Notes under the pieces: model-generated | What the model was told of the DNA's origin: nothing | What the model saw: the letters and a program-made list of their open reading frames with translations, nothing else | Database searches by the model: none | DNA from: an uncultured Allomuricauda sp. | GTDB lineage: Bacteria; Bacteroidota; Bacteroidia; Flavobacteriales; Flavobacteriaceae | Reading direction: 5' to 3' | DNA: 64,000 nucleotides | NCBI RefSeq assembly: GCF_947499585.1 | Contig: NZ_CANMOO010000001.1 | Span: forward strand, 1,550,001 to 1,614,000 | Position numbers and translations under genes: made by a program | In this document: one piece after another, positions 1 through 8,344 of the stretch | How the letters are laid out: every line of letters begins with the position of its first letter | Numbering within the stretch: the stretch's first letter is position 1

Positions 1-43
1 GATGTCCGAAAAGGACAATGTTTATAAAATATAGTCCTCAGAA

Positions 44-1099
44 CTACTGAACTGATTCTATATTATTTTGTATTTGAACTTTTTTGTCTTCTGGACCATA
101 TTTGAGAGCAAGCTCAAAAGCCTTTCGTGCTTCTTTATTTCTTTCCAATGCTTTTAGCGCGTTTCCCCTATTAAAATGTGCTCGCCAATACGATGAATTT
201 TTCTTTATGGCCTGTCCAAACACGTATTCTGCCTTATCGTAATTCTTTTCTTTTAGAAGTCTTCGTCCATATCGTTCCAGATAAACATCACTTCCCACCG
301 TTATAGCTCTTTCTATGGCCTTTTCGGCAGCAGCATTATCTCCCAATTGTTTCAACAATTTAGCCTTAACATCCCAATTAGAGAAATTCTCTTGAAACTG
401 AATAGATTTGTTGACCCATTCAAGTGCTTCCTTGGTATTAATTTCATATTCTGCACAGTAATCTGCAGCCTGGCACCAACTGAACCATTCCCAATAAGCA
501 TCTGAACGCAATTGTTTTCTGATATTGTCTAAAGCAAGTTCGTCAATATTAAGCGTCAAATTTAATTCAGCGCTTTTATCAACCCAGCTTAACACAATGG
601 AAACTCCACCTCTCTCACGCTTCTTGAAATCGAAACTCATCCACTCCCTCATCTCCGAGGTATTCTGGACTGGTACTGTTACGCGCAGCGCATCTTCATC
701 TTCATCGTAAAAGTAACTTCCCCAAGAAGTATGGTTTTTTGAAAAGATAAATGTCCATTGATTCGCTTCTGGAAGCAAGTGAATTCCATAACTCCCTGCT
801 GCTAACTTCTGTCCTTCAATTTCAACATCATCCGTAATTGTGAATACCGTGTTCTCATTCGCTCCTGCTCTCCACACTTTACCATATGGAACCATATTGC
901 CCCAAACCACTCTACCTCTTGCCCCTGGGCTATGGTAGTTAACAGTAATGTCTGTATACCCAATACGCTGTGTAATAATAGACTGCTGACTTTTATCTGG
1001 TAAGGTGATTGGGTTATGGATATTAAAGTGCTGAGCACCTACATCTACCATTAAAAACAAAAAAAACAGGGCAGGTAAGTATAATTTAGAATTCTTCAT
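44..1099 (-). CDS. Secreted DUF2911 protein with C-terminal TPR repeats
   Basis: A 351-residue protein with an N-terminal signal peptide (hydrophobic residues 6-20, cleavage probably after VGAQ near residue 23). Residues about 30-190 match the DUF2911 pattern, with the hallmark stretch SPGARGRVVWG followed by GKVWRAGANE. Residues about 200-345 form tetratricopeptide-like helices (EKAIERAI, AEYVFGQAI, ARKAFELALKYGP). DUF2911 has no established biochemical role; the TPR tail suggests protein binding in the periplasm or at the outer membrane. It stands alone, with the start codon facing a 276-nt gap. The domain assignment is confident, the function unknown. Confidence 0.85.
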   Translation of the reverse strand: MKNSKLYLPALFFLFLMVDVGAQHFNIHNPITLPDKSQQSIITQRIGYTDITVNYHSPGARGRVVWGNMVPYGKVWRAGANENTVFTITDDVEIEGQKLAAGSYGIHLLPEANQWTFIFSKNHTSWGSYFYDEDEDALRVTVPVQNTSEMREWMSFDFKKRERGGVSIVLSWVDKSAELNLTLNIDELALDNIRKQLRSDAYWEWFSWCQAADYCAEYEINTKEALEWVNKSIQFQENFSNWDVKAKLLKQLGDNAAAEKAIERAITVGSDVYLERYGRRLLKEKNYDKAEYVFGQAIKKNSSYWRAHFNRGNALKALERNKEARKAFELALKYGPEDKKVQIQNNIESVQ

Positions 1100-1313
1100 T
1101 GCGGAAGTTTAAATTGATTTTTTAAGTTCAATTAGTTGAAATCACTTCTCAAAACTAACAAAAAGCCACCTTGAATAATTATTTAATAAGTCTTAATGTT
1201 CTTTATTTGGTTTGAATGGTAACATTTTTCAAAATCTGGTCTCCAATAAAAAGCTGATAAAAAGCAAACCAAATCGATGAAAAACAATCCTAATGTGAAC
1301 TTCCCTATGTTTC

Positions 1314-1344
1314 ATTGATTCACAATTGGATATTACTATATTGG
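1314..1344 (+). promoter_or_regulatory. Putative flavobacterial promoter for the 69-aa ORF
   Basis: ATTG at 1314-1317, a 19-nt spacer, then TATATTGG at 1337-1344. This is one mismatch from the Bacteroidota -7 element TAnnTTTG with the preferred spacing. It lies 31 nt upstream of the ATG at 1376. Confidence 0.4.
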
Positions 1345-1375
1345 GAAGTCGAAACAAAAATTCAAGCAATTAAAA

Positions 1376-1585
1376 ATGTTGGATAAAGATTTTACATCTA
1401 ATCGGTACTCGGCCATCCTAGGGAATTTGAAAGACAATAATTACTTGACTCAAAGTGATGTTGATGTTTTATTAAAAGATATGGTTGTAAACAATTCTGT
1501 GATACTTACAAATGTTGGCGACGAAAAAGCAGAAATAGTTAGAAGAGCTTTATTTGCAAACAATAATCCTAGAAATTTTAGATAA
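1376..1585 (+). CDS. Small hypothetical protein (69 aa)
   Basis: An ATG-started 69-codon ORF in an otherwise gene-free stretch between the DUF2911 gene and tRNA-Arg. The product is soluble and mixed in charge, without signal peptide or membrane segment; it looks helical, with a possible compact N-terminal half (SAILGNLKDNNYLTQSDVDVL). I do not recognise the family. Support for its being real is the promoter-like element 31 nt upstream, ordinary codon use (AAT, GAT, TTA) and no overlap with another gene. A chance ORF cannot be excluded. Confidence 0.5.
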   Translation: MLDKDFTSNRYSAILGNLKDNNYLTQSDVDVLLKDMVVNNSVILTNVGDEKAEIVRRALFANNNPRNFR

Positions 1586-1735
1586 GCCAAGATTGGATAA
1601 TCTTTTTTGAACTTTTTTATTTCCGTTTATCAGCCTCAAATTGAAATCTTCCTAATTGGTCGGAAATAATTCTGCTTAAACCACTGTTCAAGAAAAATAC
1701 TCCCAGCGAAGATTTGGGGAAAGATATAAAAATAA

Positions 1736-1764
1736 CAAAGCCTCTATAAATAATAGAGGCTTTG
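1736..1764 (-). terminator. Rho-independent terminator after tRNA-Arg
   Basis: A perfect 12-bp inverted repeat (CAAAGCCTCTAT / ATAGAGGCTTTG) around a 5-nt loop. On the minus strand it is followed by TTATTTTTAT, so it fits the end of the minus-strand tRNA-Arg transcript. Confidence 0.75.
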
Positions 1765-1771
1765 GTTTAAG

Positions 1772-1845
1772 TGATCGCAGCAGGATTCGAACCTGCGACC
1801 GTCTGCTTAGAAGGCAGATGCTCTATCCAGCTGAGCTATGCGACC
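1772..1845 (-). tRNA. tRNA-Arg (anticodon TCT)
   Basis: The minus strand folds as a complete cloverleaf. The acceptor stem is GGTCGCA with TGCGATC, the D-stem GCTC/GAGC, the anticodon loop CTTCTAA inside a TCTGC/GCAGA stem, and the T-arm is GGTTCGAATCC. The discriminator base is A and CCA is not fully encoded. Anticodon TCT reads AGA and AGG, the main arginine codons of this A/T-rich genome. Confidence 0.95.
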
Positions 1846-1858
1846 TATTTTGCGGGTG

Positions 1859-1890
1859 CAAATATACAATTAACATTAATTAATGTCCAA
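1859..1890 (-). promoter_or_regulatory. Putative flavobacterial promoter of tRNA-Arg
   Basis: On the minus strand TTGG (1890-1887), a 20-nt spacer, and an exact -7 element TATATTTG (1866-1859). The predicted start falls a few bases before the tRNA 5' end at 1845. Confidence 0.55.
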
Positions 1891-2047
1891 TTAAATAAAC
1901 CAATTATTAAAATACATTCGAAAAAAAATCTTCTATAACTTTTTTGGAATATCATTTTTAAAACAAAATACTTAAAATGGCTATCTTGAAAATTTTATAA
2001 CTCTTCTTCTTTGATAAAATCTTGTCCTATTAAAATTTAAATCTACT

Positions 2048-3037
2048 ATGTTAGAAGTTATTACAATAAGCAATTCAAACGGAGCGCAATTGGAAATTTC
2101 CAACTATGGAGCCACCATACTATCTTTAAAAATACCAGATAAAAATGGGGATCTTGTAAACGTAGTCGTTGGACTTGAATCACCAGAAGAGTACCCCAAG
2201 CAAAGTCATTTGGATAGTCAACTATTCTTGGGTGCTATTATTGGAAGGTATGCAGGGAGGATTTCTGGAGGAGCTATCTTAATAGAAAACCAAGAATACC
2301 CAATTCATAACCAAAATGGAGTGCATCTACATGGAGGAAAACAGGGTTTTGATAAAAAATTCTGGAATATTGATAAGGTAACTAAGGATATAAACCCATC
2401 GATTAAACTGTCATATTTAAGTGAGCATTTAGAAGAAAATTATCCCGGAAATCTTAGTGTTTCAGTAGTCTATGAATTAATGGAATCCAATTCCGTAAAA
2501 GTGACTTATCAAGCAACTACGGATAAAACTACATTGGTCAACTTAACAAACCATTCCTACTTTAACTTAGATGGTGGAGGAAGCATTCTGAAACATTGTT
2601 TACAAGTTCATAGCGATTCCCATATAGAAGTAGATCAACAGTTACGTCCTACAGGCAATATAATTCCCTCTGCGAATACCAGATTTGATTTTAATCACCA
2701 ATCACAAATTGAGAATTCAAACTTTGTTGGCCTTGACGATACGTTTGTCCTAAAACAAACTCCATCCAAAGTGGCAACACTTCTATCCAAATCTAATGGA
2801 ATTTGTATGAACGTTTACACAAACCAACCAGCTATGGTCATTTATACCCCAAAATCTTTCCCGAGCCTTAATTACAATGTTAATAGTAGTTACGGTAGGT
2901 TTCCTGCAATCTGTTTTGAGACACAGAATTTTCCTGATGCTCCAAACCACCCTCATTTTCCCTCAAGTGTATTGAAACCAGGTCAAATCTATTTGCATGA
3001 AACCATTTTTGAGTTTGATACTTTGAATGATTCTTGA
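2048..3037 (+). CDS. galM: Aldose 1-epimerase (mutarotase)
   Basis: A cytoplasmic enzyme interconverting alpha and beta anomers of galactose and glucose. The 329-residue length is normal for GalM. Family motifs are present: GVHLHGGKQGF with His95, TNHSYFNLDG with the catalytic His169, and CFETQNFPDAPNH with the catalytic base Glu291. There is no signal peptide, unlike many Bacteroidota GalM homologues that are lipoproteins. The gene stands alone between tRNA-Arg and a convergent minus-strand gene; no galactokinase or transporter lies nearby, so it is probably a housekeeping copy. Confidence 0.92.
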   Translation: MLEVITISNSNGAQLEISNYGATILSLKIPDKNGDLVNVVVGLESPEEYPKQSHLDSQLFLGAIIGRYAGRISGGAILIENQEYPIHNQNGVHLHGGKQGFDKKFWNIDKVTKDINPSIKLSYLSEHLEENYPGNLSVSVVYELMESNSVKVTYQATTDKTTLVNLTNHSYFNLDGGGSILKHCLQVHSDSHIEVDQQLRPTGNIIPSANTRFDFNHQSQIENSNFVGLDDTFVLKQTPSKVATLLSKSNGICMNVYTNQPAMVIYTPKSFPSLNYNVNSSYGRFPAICFETQNFPDAPNHPHFPSSVLKPGQIYLHETIFEFDTLNDS

Positions 3038-3114
3038 GGGTTATTTAAAATTTCCCGTGTTCATTTCTTTTATACCATTATAAATTCTTCAAATAACAGA
3101 AAAGACATCTGCAT

Positions 3115-4272
3115 TTACTTATTTACTGTTTGTTCCTGTAACATTTGAGTGGTGACTACAGTTCTAAATCCTAAGTGTTCTAATGATGAATCAATACTAG
3201 TAGCCATTCGCGCCGAAACCCTATAACTTGCACAATAAGACTCACTACATAAAAATGAACCTCCTTTCATTACTTTTTCTTTGGCATAAGGATTCTGTTG
3301 GTTATAGGGAGAAATTGCTCCCGTTGGGTTTAAGGGCACCTTTTTAGCATTGGCCTGTTTCTGGTAGTGATGAGTGTTATACCAATCGCTAGTCCATTCC
3401 CATACGTTTCCTGCCATATCATACAACCCCAAACTATTGGGAGCATACGATTTTATTGGCGAACTTCCTTCAAATCCATCTTTCTGTGTATTTTCCACAG
3501 GAAACTCTCCTTCCCAGGTATTTGCATTTTCACCTAAAAGCGAGATATCATCACCCCAGAAAAAAATGGAATTTCTTTTATCTCCCTTCGCTGCCAATTC
3601 CCATTCCGCTTCAGTGGGCAGTCTTCTCCCTGCCCAATCACAATAGGCAATAGCATCCTCAAAAGAAATGTGTACTACAGGATAATCTTCTTTTCCCTTA
3701 ATGGAACTTTCCGGACCATATGGGTGTTTCCAATTTGCTCCAATGGTCCACCTCCACCATTGCGAAAAATCATAAAGATTGGGTACTGAATTCTTAGTTT
3801 TTTTGAAAGTGAGTGACCCAGGTTGTAAAATACTATCATGCGGCTTGGGCGTTCCCTCTGGGAGTTGTTTTTTCATTTCCTGCCAATCAATTTCCCTCTC
3901 TGCAACAGTTATATAATCTGTTTCTTCCACAAACCTTCTAAACTGCTCATTGGTCACCTCAGATATATCCATAAAAAAACCATCCACAGCAACTTTATGT
4001 GCTGGCCCTTCATGATTCATGGCCATTTTGTCTTGAGCAACTGCGCCTTTACTGAATTTAGCTCCAGGAACCCAAACCATACCTTTTGGAGTTTCTACCC
4101 CTTTAGGAACCTGTATGTATGGGTCTCTCTCAATATTATTGGAATCTGATTTCTCCATCAATTTTGATTTTTCACTCTTGCTTTCTTTTACATCTTGCTC
4201 TTTGCAACTCATTTTGAAAGTGACCAAAACGATAATTGCTAACCATGATGTATACCTAATAAACTGTTTCAT
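3115..4272 (-). CDS. Lipoprotein formylglycine-generating enzyme (FGE/SUMF1 family)
   Basis: A 385-residue protein with an SPII-type signal: hydrophobic residues 11-20, then lipobox-like FKMSC with Cys23. Residues about 60-375 are the FGE-sulfatase domain, opening with PKGMVWVPGAKFSKGA and including DISEVTNEQFRRFVEE, GRRLPTEAEWELAAKG, DMAGNVWEWTSDWY and the terminal GFRTV. The segment GGSFLCSESYC keeps both cysteines used by true FGE (Cys342 and Cys347, five residues apart) to oxidise a sulfatase cysteine to formylglycine. Many paralogues in the superfamily, including gliding proteins such as GldJ and GldK, lack this pair, so a catalytic oxidase is more likely than a structural role. No sulfatase gene is in the window. 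The export signal is unusual for an enzyme that must meet unfolded sulfatases. Confidence 0.82.
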   Translation of the reverse strand: MKQFIRYTSWLAIIVLVTFKMSCKEQDVKESKSEKSKLMEKSDSNNIERDPYIQVPKGVETPKGMVWVPGAKFSKGAVAQDKMAMNHEGPAHKVAVDGFFMDISEVTNEQFRRFVEETDYITVAEREIDWQEMKKQLPEGTPKPHDSILQPGSLTFKKTKNSVPNLYDFSQWWRWTIGANWKHPYGPESSIKGKEDYPVVHISFEDAIAYCDWAGRRLPTEAEWELAAKGDKRNSIFFWGDDISLLGENANTWEGEFPVENTQKDGFEGSSPIKSYAPNSLGLYDMAGNVWEWTSDWYNTHHYQKQANAKKVPLNPTGAISPYNQQNPYAKEKVMKGGSFLCSESYCASYRVSARMATSIDSSLEHLGFRTVVTTQMLQEQTVNK

Positions 4273-4380
4273 TTAAGGTTGGAATTTGGAGACTCAGCAG
4301 ATTGTTTTGAGTTTTTTTTAAATATAAATAGAACTATTCTAATGAAGGTCTTAAAAGCAAAAAACCTGTGAAGGAAAAGA

Positions 4381-4422
4381 TTGATCCCAATAGAAATTAA
4401 GATAATATTTGGTTGGGATCAA
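4381..4422. repeat. Inverted repeat, 10-bp arms, 22-nt spacer
   Basis: TTGATCCCAA at 4381-4390 and its exact reverse complement at 4413-4422. Neither strand has a T-tract right after it, so it is not a standard terminator. It lies about 110-150 nt upstream of the FGE start codon on the opposite strand. Confidence 0.55.
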
Positions 4423-4614
4423 GTCTTATGGAATTTGTTTAATTTATTCATCATTTCAGTTTTTGTGAAACATTCAACTAAAACGAAGGTTAAATCAAGG
4501 TTTGTGCAGGTATTCTACACCCTTACGCCATAAGAAATTTGAGCATATAAAAACCACAAAAAATCCAATACGGCATTGAATAGGATATCATTAAATATGG
4601 TCTCAAAGCGGCAT

Positions 4615-4650
4615 AAAAAAACCAGTAAATATTAATTTACTGGTTTTTTT
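4615..4650 (-). terminator. Terminator after the tRNA-Ser/tRNA-Pro transcript
   Basis: A perfect stem of ACCAGTAAAT with its complement flanked by A- and T-runs, around a 4-nt loop. The run of seven T on either strand makes it potentially bidirectional. It lies 40 nt beyond the 3' end of tRNA-Pro. Confidence 0.8.
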
Positions 4651-4689
4651 ACGATTAGGCTTTATTTGTTTTGTTCTAAAACCTATAAG

Positions 4690-4764
4690 TCGGGGTGGCA
4701 GGATTCGAACCTGCGACCTCCGCGTCCCAAACGCGGCGCGATAACCGGGCTACGCTACACCCCG
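4690..4764 (-). tRNA. tRNA-Pro (anticodon TGG)
   Basis: The minus-strand cloverleaf has acceptor stem CGGGGTG/CACCCCG, anticodon stem CCGCG/CGCGG around loop TTTGGGA, and T-arm GGTTCGAATCC. Anticodon TGG reads the CCN proline codons by wobble. It is transcribed after tRNA-Ser, 34 nt away. Confidence 0.95.
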
Positions 4765-4798
4765 AATTGTGATTATCCTTGTAATTAAAAGAAAATTG

Positions 4799-4882
4799 CG
4801 GAGAGAATGGGACTCGAACCCATGCGACACTTACGCGTCGACAGATTAGCAATCTGCTCCGTTACCACTCCGGCACCTCTCC
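4799..4882 (-). tRNA. tRNA-Ser (anticodon GCT)
   Basis: The minus-strand cloverleaf has acceptor stem GGAGAGG/TCTCTCC, anticodon loop TTGCTAA, and a long variable arm (about 4830-4845) as expected for a class II tRNA. T-arm GGTTCGAGTCC. Anticodon GCT reads AGC and AGT. Confidence 0.95.
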
Positions 4883-4923
4883 AATAATCTTACTTGTGTA
4901 TGAACCTACGCAAAACGCGGATG

Positions 4924-4955
4924 CAAAAATACCCTTTCATTTGTAACATCGCAAC
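4924..4955 (-). promoter_or_regulatory. Putative promoter of tRNA-Ser/tRNA-Pro
   Basis: On the minus strand GTTG (4955-4952), a 20-nt spacer, and an exact -7 element TATTTTTG (4931-4924). It lies 42 nt upstream of the mature tRNA-Ser 5' end. Confidence 0.6.
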
Positions 4956-4997
4956 TATTTTTCGATTTTTTTAAACCGTAATTATTTAGTAAATAAA

Positions 4998-7034
4998 TTA
5001 CTCAGGGTACTCCACTCTTAAATGGTAAATATTGGTTAGTTTTTGTTTTAAAACTTTCTTTACCATTTCTATTTCTTTAAGGGTAATATTGGCGTTTAAA
5101 AACTGATTGGCCTGCATTTGCCCTTTTACAATTTTCTCCACAAATTCATCAATAATGATGTAAGTTGGGTTCTTTAAACTTTTTGAGGCCGCTTCAACAG
5201 AATCTGCTATCATTAAAATTGCAGTCTCTTTGGAAAATGGAATAGGACCTGGATATCTAAAATCTTTTTCGTCTACTTCTTGTTCCAATTCCTGTTGTTT
5301 TTTAAAAAAGTAAAAAACCAAGGTTGTGCCGTGATGCGTTCTTATAAAATCTATTATCCTATCCGGAAGGTTATTTTTTCTTGCTATTTCAATTCCGTGT
5401 ATCACATGATCAATAATAATCTTTGCGCTTTCCTTAGGCGGCAAATCATCATGCGGATTCACGCTTGTTATTTGATTTTCAGTAAAAAAACTTGGTTTAC
5501 CCATCTTTCCAATATCATGATACAAGGCCCCTACCCTAACCAACATGGCATTAGCCCCAATTTCGTTGGCAGCAGCTTCTGCAAGATTGGCTACTTGAAG
5601 AGAGTGGTGAAATGTACCCGGGGCTTTATCCGATAATTCCTTCAGTAACTTGGAATTGGTATCTGAAAGTTCCAATAGAGAAACATCTGATATTAAACCA
5701 AATATTTTTTCATACATATAAATAAGAGGCTGGGCAAAAAGCGTTAGAAGTCCATTTAAGATGAAAACCCCAAACAGTATCCATTCAATATTTTCAAGAT
5801 TGCCCTCATGGATTGCATGAAATGCAAAATATCCAATAATGTATATCAAAGTAATCTGCCCTACTGAGATAAATAGATTGGCACGTTTATAGAGTTCAGA
5901 TGCGGTTAAAATGGTTACGATACCTGCAATAATCTGTAAAAAGATATATTCAAAACTATTGGGAACCACAAACCCAAGTATAAGAACGGTTAGCACGTGA
6001 ACAAACAATCCCAATCTAGCGTCAAAAAAGTTTTTAAGAATCAAAGGGAGAATACAAAGAGGTACCACATAGACATAGCTCTCATTATTCTTCACCATTA
6101 GTGTGGTTGCAAAAACCATTAGCAAAACATTCACAAAAATGAATGTGACCTTATTGTTATTCTGGAATATTTCGGTCCGATACCTTTTTAAGAAAAGGAA
6201 CAACATAATCAACACTAAGGCTACCAAAATAGTATACCCCAAAAGGATGAAATAATAATTATCTCCTCGCCATAATTCGGATTCATATTCTTCCTTCAAA
6301 GAATTTAGAATCTTAAAATTCTCTGCCTCTACTACTTCACCTTTAGCAATGATTAATCTTCCTTCTGAAACTTCACCTCTTGTAAAAGAAATTTTAGATA
6401 ATTCTTCTTCCAATGCCCTTTCAGTAAGCGCTTCATCAAAAAAGACATTTGTTACTATTACTCTAACTATCAATGTTTCCAAAACTTCCTTAGCTGGAGT
6501 TCTTTTAGTGGATAAAATTGATGAAACTCTTTTCTTGGACTCAGGTAAATCCTTAAAGCTATTGGAACCTAGCGGGCGTGCCTCATTATTCTTAACAAGT
6601 AGAATAGAACTGGAAGTTGGCAAATCTTGAAATACACCTACGCCATAAATACTATCTAATACTTCCAGTCCAGCATTCTGTATAATTCTTTGTTGTTGGC
6701 TTGGGTAGGCACTTTGTGCAAAAAACCCTTCTAAATCGGTTTGTAGTGCTTTTTTTGCTGCAACAGGTACATCACCATCAAAAGTGTAGTAATCTGTTTT
6801 GTTATCACGGAGTGAACGTTGCTCATCAGCTATCTCTACTTCAGTCTTCTTTATAGAGAAATCAATAGGGGCATATAGGTTTTCATACTGCCAGGGTTTC
6901 CCCTTTTGAAATTCATATTTGAACTTACCTCCCTTTGGAAAAAAGAATACAATAAGTGCTACAGAAACTAAATACAGAAAATACTTGTAGGCAAGTGATT
7001 GATGCTTGTAAACATTATCCAAAGTTTTTCCCAT
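4998..7034 (-). CDS. pgpH: 7TM-HD phosphodiesterase, PgpH/YqfF family
   Basis: An inner-membrane protein of the PgpH type, a family known to hydrolyse cyclic di-AMP. It has an N-terminal TM helix (YFLYLVSVALIVFFF), an extracytoplasmic 7TMR-HDED domain of about 220 residues, a bundle of seven TM helices, and a cytoplasmic HD domain. The HD motif is visible in ALYHDIGKMGKPSFFTEN, with upstream HHSLQVANLAE and downstream DHVIHGIEIARKNNLP and RTHHGT. I chose ATG 7034: the next candidates upstream (ATG 7052, TTG 7055) overlap an exact -7 box, TATTTTTG at 7060-7053. From 7034 the protein is 678 residues. No diadenylate cyclase lies in the window. The substrate is inferred from the family. Confidence 0.85.
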   Translation of the reverse strand: MGKTLDNVYKHQSLAYKYFLYLVSVALIVFFFPKGGKFKYEFQKGKPWQYENLYAPIDFSIKKTEVEIADEQRSLRDNKTDYYTFDGDVPVAAKKALQTDLEGFFAQSAYPSQQQRIIQNAGLEVLDSIYGVGVFQDLPTSSSILLVKNNEARPLGSNSFKDLPESKKRVSSILSTKRTPAKEVLETLIVRVIVTNVFFDEALTERALEEELSKISFTRGEVSEGRLIIAKGEVVEAENFKILNSLKEEYESELWRGDNYYFILLGYTILVALVLIMLFLFLKRYRTEIFQNNNKVTFIFVNVLLMVFATTLMVKNNESYVYVVPLCILPLILKNFFDARLGLFVHVLTVLILGFVVPNSFEYIFLQIIAGIVTILTASELYKRANLFISVGQITLIYIIGYFAFHAIHEGNLENIEWILFGVFILNGLLTLFAQPLIYMYEKIFGLISDVSLLELSDTNSKLLKELSDKAPGTFHHSLQVANLAEAAANEIGANAMLVRVGALYHDIGKMGKPSFFTENQITSVNPHDDLPPKESAKIIIDHVIHGIEIARKNNLPDRIIDFIRTHHGTTLVFYFFKKQQELEQEVDEKDFRYPGPIPFSKETAILMIADSVEAASKSLKNPTYIIIDEFVEKIVKGQMQANQFLNANITLKEIEMVKKVLKQKLTNIYHLRVEYPE

Positions 7035-7146
7035 TCTGTGTACTGTTAGCATCAAAAATAGAAAATATAAATAGAAGTAGTGCTCCTCTTACAGACTAGA
7101 GCTTTGCATTTAAATTTAGTATTTTCGCATCAGTAAAAATGCATAC

Positions 7147-8322
7147 ATGAATAAAGTAGTTATTGTTTCAGCAGTTAGAACTCCAATTGGAAGTTTTATG
7201 GGTTCATTGTCAAGTGTTCCCGCACCTAAATTGGGCTCTATTGCCATAAAAGGAGCATTGGAAAAGATTAATTTAAAACCAGAGCAAGTAGAGGAGGTTT
7301 TAATGGGCAACGTTGTACAAGCAGGAACCGGTCAGGCTCCCGCAAGACAAGCCGCTATATATGCAGGAATCCCAAATACGGTTCCTTGCACTACAATCAA
7401 TAAGGTATGTGCTTCCGGCATGAAAGCCATAATGCAAGCAGCACAATCCATTGCTTTAGGAGAAAATTCCATCGTAGTGGCCGGAGGTATGGAAAACATG
7501 AGCCTTATCCCCCATTATGCTTATATGAGAAATGGGCTGAAATTTGGACCTGCAACTTTTGTGGATGGTATGCAAAAGGATGGGTTAGTTGATGCTTATG
7601 ATCAAAATGCCATGGGAGTTTGTGCTGACGCATGTGCCGCAGAGCACAACTTTAGTAGAGAAGAACAGGACGCATATGCAATTCAATCTTATAACAGGTC
7701 TGCCGAAGCTTGGAAAGCTGGCAAATTTGCCAATGAAGTTGTTCCTGTTGAAGTTCCCCAACGTAGAGGAGAGCCAATCATTGTTAGCGAAGATGAGGAA
7801 TATGCTAATGTAAAAATGGAGAAAATCCCTGCGTTAAGACCTGCTTTTTCCAAAGACGGTACCGTTACTGCTGCCAATGCTTCGACCATCAATGATGGTG
7901 CAGCTGCCGTAGTACTCATGAGCGCAGATAAAGCTTCTGAATTGAATCTTACTCCTTTAGCAACAATAAAGGGGTATGCTGATGCAGCACATGAACCTGA
8001 ATGGTTTACCACTGCTCCAGCAAAGGCCTTACCTAAAGCTTTGGATAGAGCCGGAGTCCTTATAGAAGATATAGATTTTTTTGAGCTCAATGAAGCCTTT
8101 TCTATTGTTGGTCTTGCCAATATGAAGCTTTTGGGTTTACAAGATTCTAATGTAAACGTAAATGGTGGAGCTGTTTCATTAGGGCATCCTTTGGGTTGCT
8201 CGGGAGCACGAATTACGATTACCTTGCTTAGCGTACTTGAGCAGAACAATGCAAAACTTGGCGCTGCGGCTATTTGTAATGGCGGAGGTGGTGCTTCTGC
8301 AATTGTTTTAGAAAGAAATTAA
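7147..8322 (+). CDS. Acetyl-CoA C-acetyltransferase (thiolase)
   Basis: A 391-residue thiolase II: it condenses two acetyl-CoA to acetoacetyl-CoA, or cleaves 3-ketoacyl-CoA in the reverse direction. The nucleophilic Cys88 lies in INKVCASGMKA. The C-terminal motifs GHPLGCSGAR (His) and CNGGGGASA (Cys acid/base) are intact, as is NEAFS. It is divergently transcribed from pgpH, and the following NlpC/P60 gene begins 22 nt downstream. Without neighbouring beta-oxidation or polyhydroxyalkanoate genes the direction cannot be decided, so I give no symbol. Confidence 0.93.
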   Translation: MNKVVIVSAVRTPIGSFMGSLSSVPAPKLGSIAIKGALEKINLKPEQVEEVLMGNVVQAGTGQAPARQAAIYAGIPNTVPCTTINKVCASGMKAIMQAAQSIALGENSIVVAGGMENMSLIPHYAYMRNGLKFGPATFVDGMQKDGLVDAYDQNAMGVCADACAAEHNFSREEQDAYAIQSYNRSAEAWKAGKFANEVVPVEVPQRRGEPIIVSEDEEYANVKMEKIPALRPAFSKDGTVTAANASTINDGAAAVVLMSADKASELNLTPLATIKGYADAAHEPEWFTTAPAKALPKALDRAGVLIEDIDFFELNEAFSIVGLANMKLLGLQDSNVNVNGGAVSLGHPLGCSGARITITLLSVLEQNNAKLGAAAICNGGGGASAIVLERN

Positions 8323-8344
8323 TTTATTCAAGCTCATTAAATAG

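Larger units (their letters stand above)
4273..4689. other. 417-nt intergenic region
   Basis: No credible ORF on either strand. It holds a perfect 10-bp inverted repeat (TTGATCCCAA at 4381-4390, TTGGGATCAA at 4413-4422, 22 nt apart) and the terminator at 4615-4650. The rest is A/T-rich sequence with no feature I recognise. Confidence 0.6.

Noticed and set aside
7689..8249. 186-codon minus-strand ORF inside the thiolase gene
   Set aside because: It is antisense to an intact, clearly conserved thiolase; its translation is Ser/Ala-rich with no known pattern.
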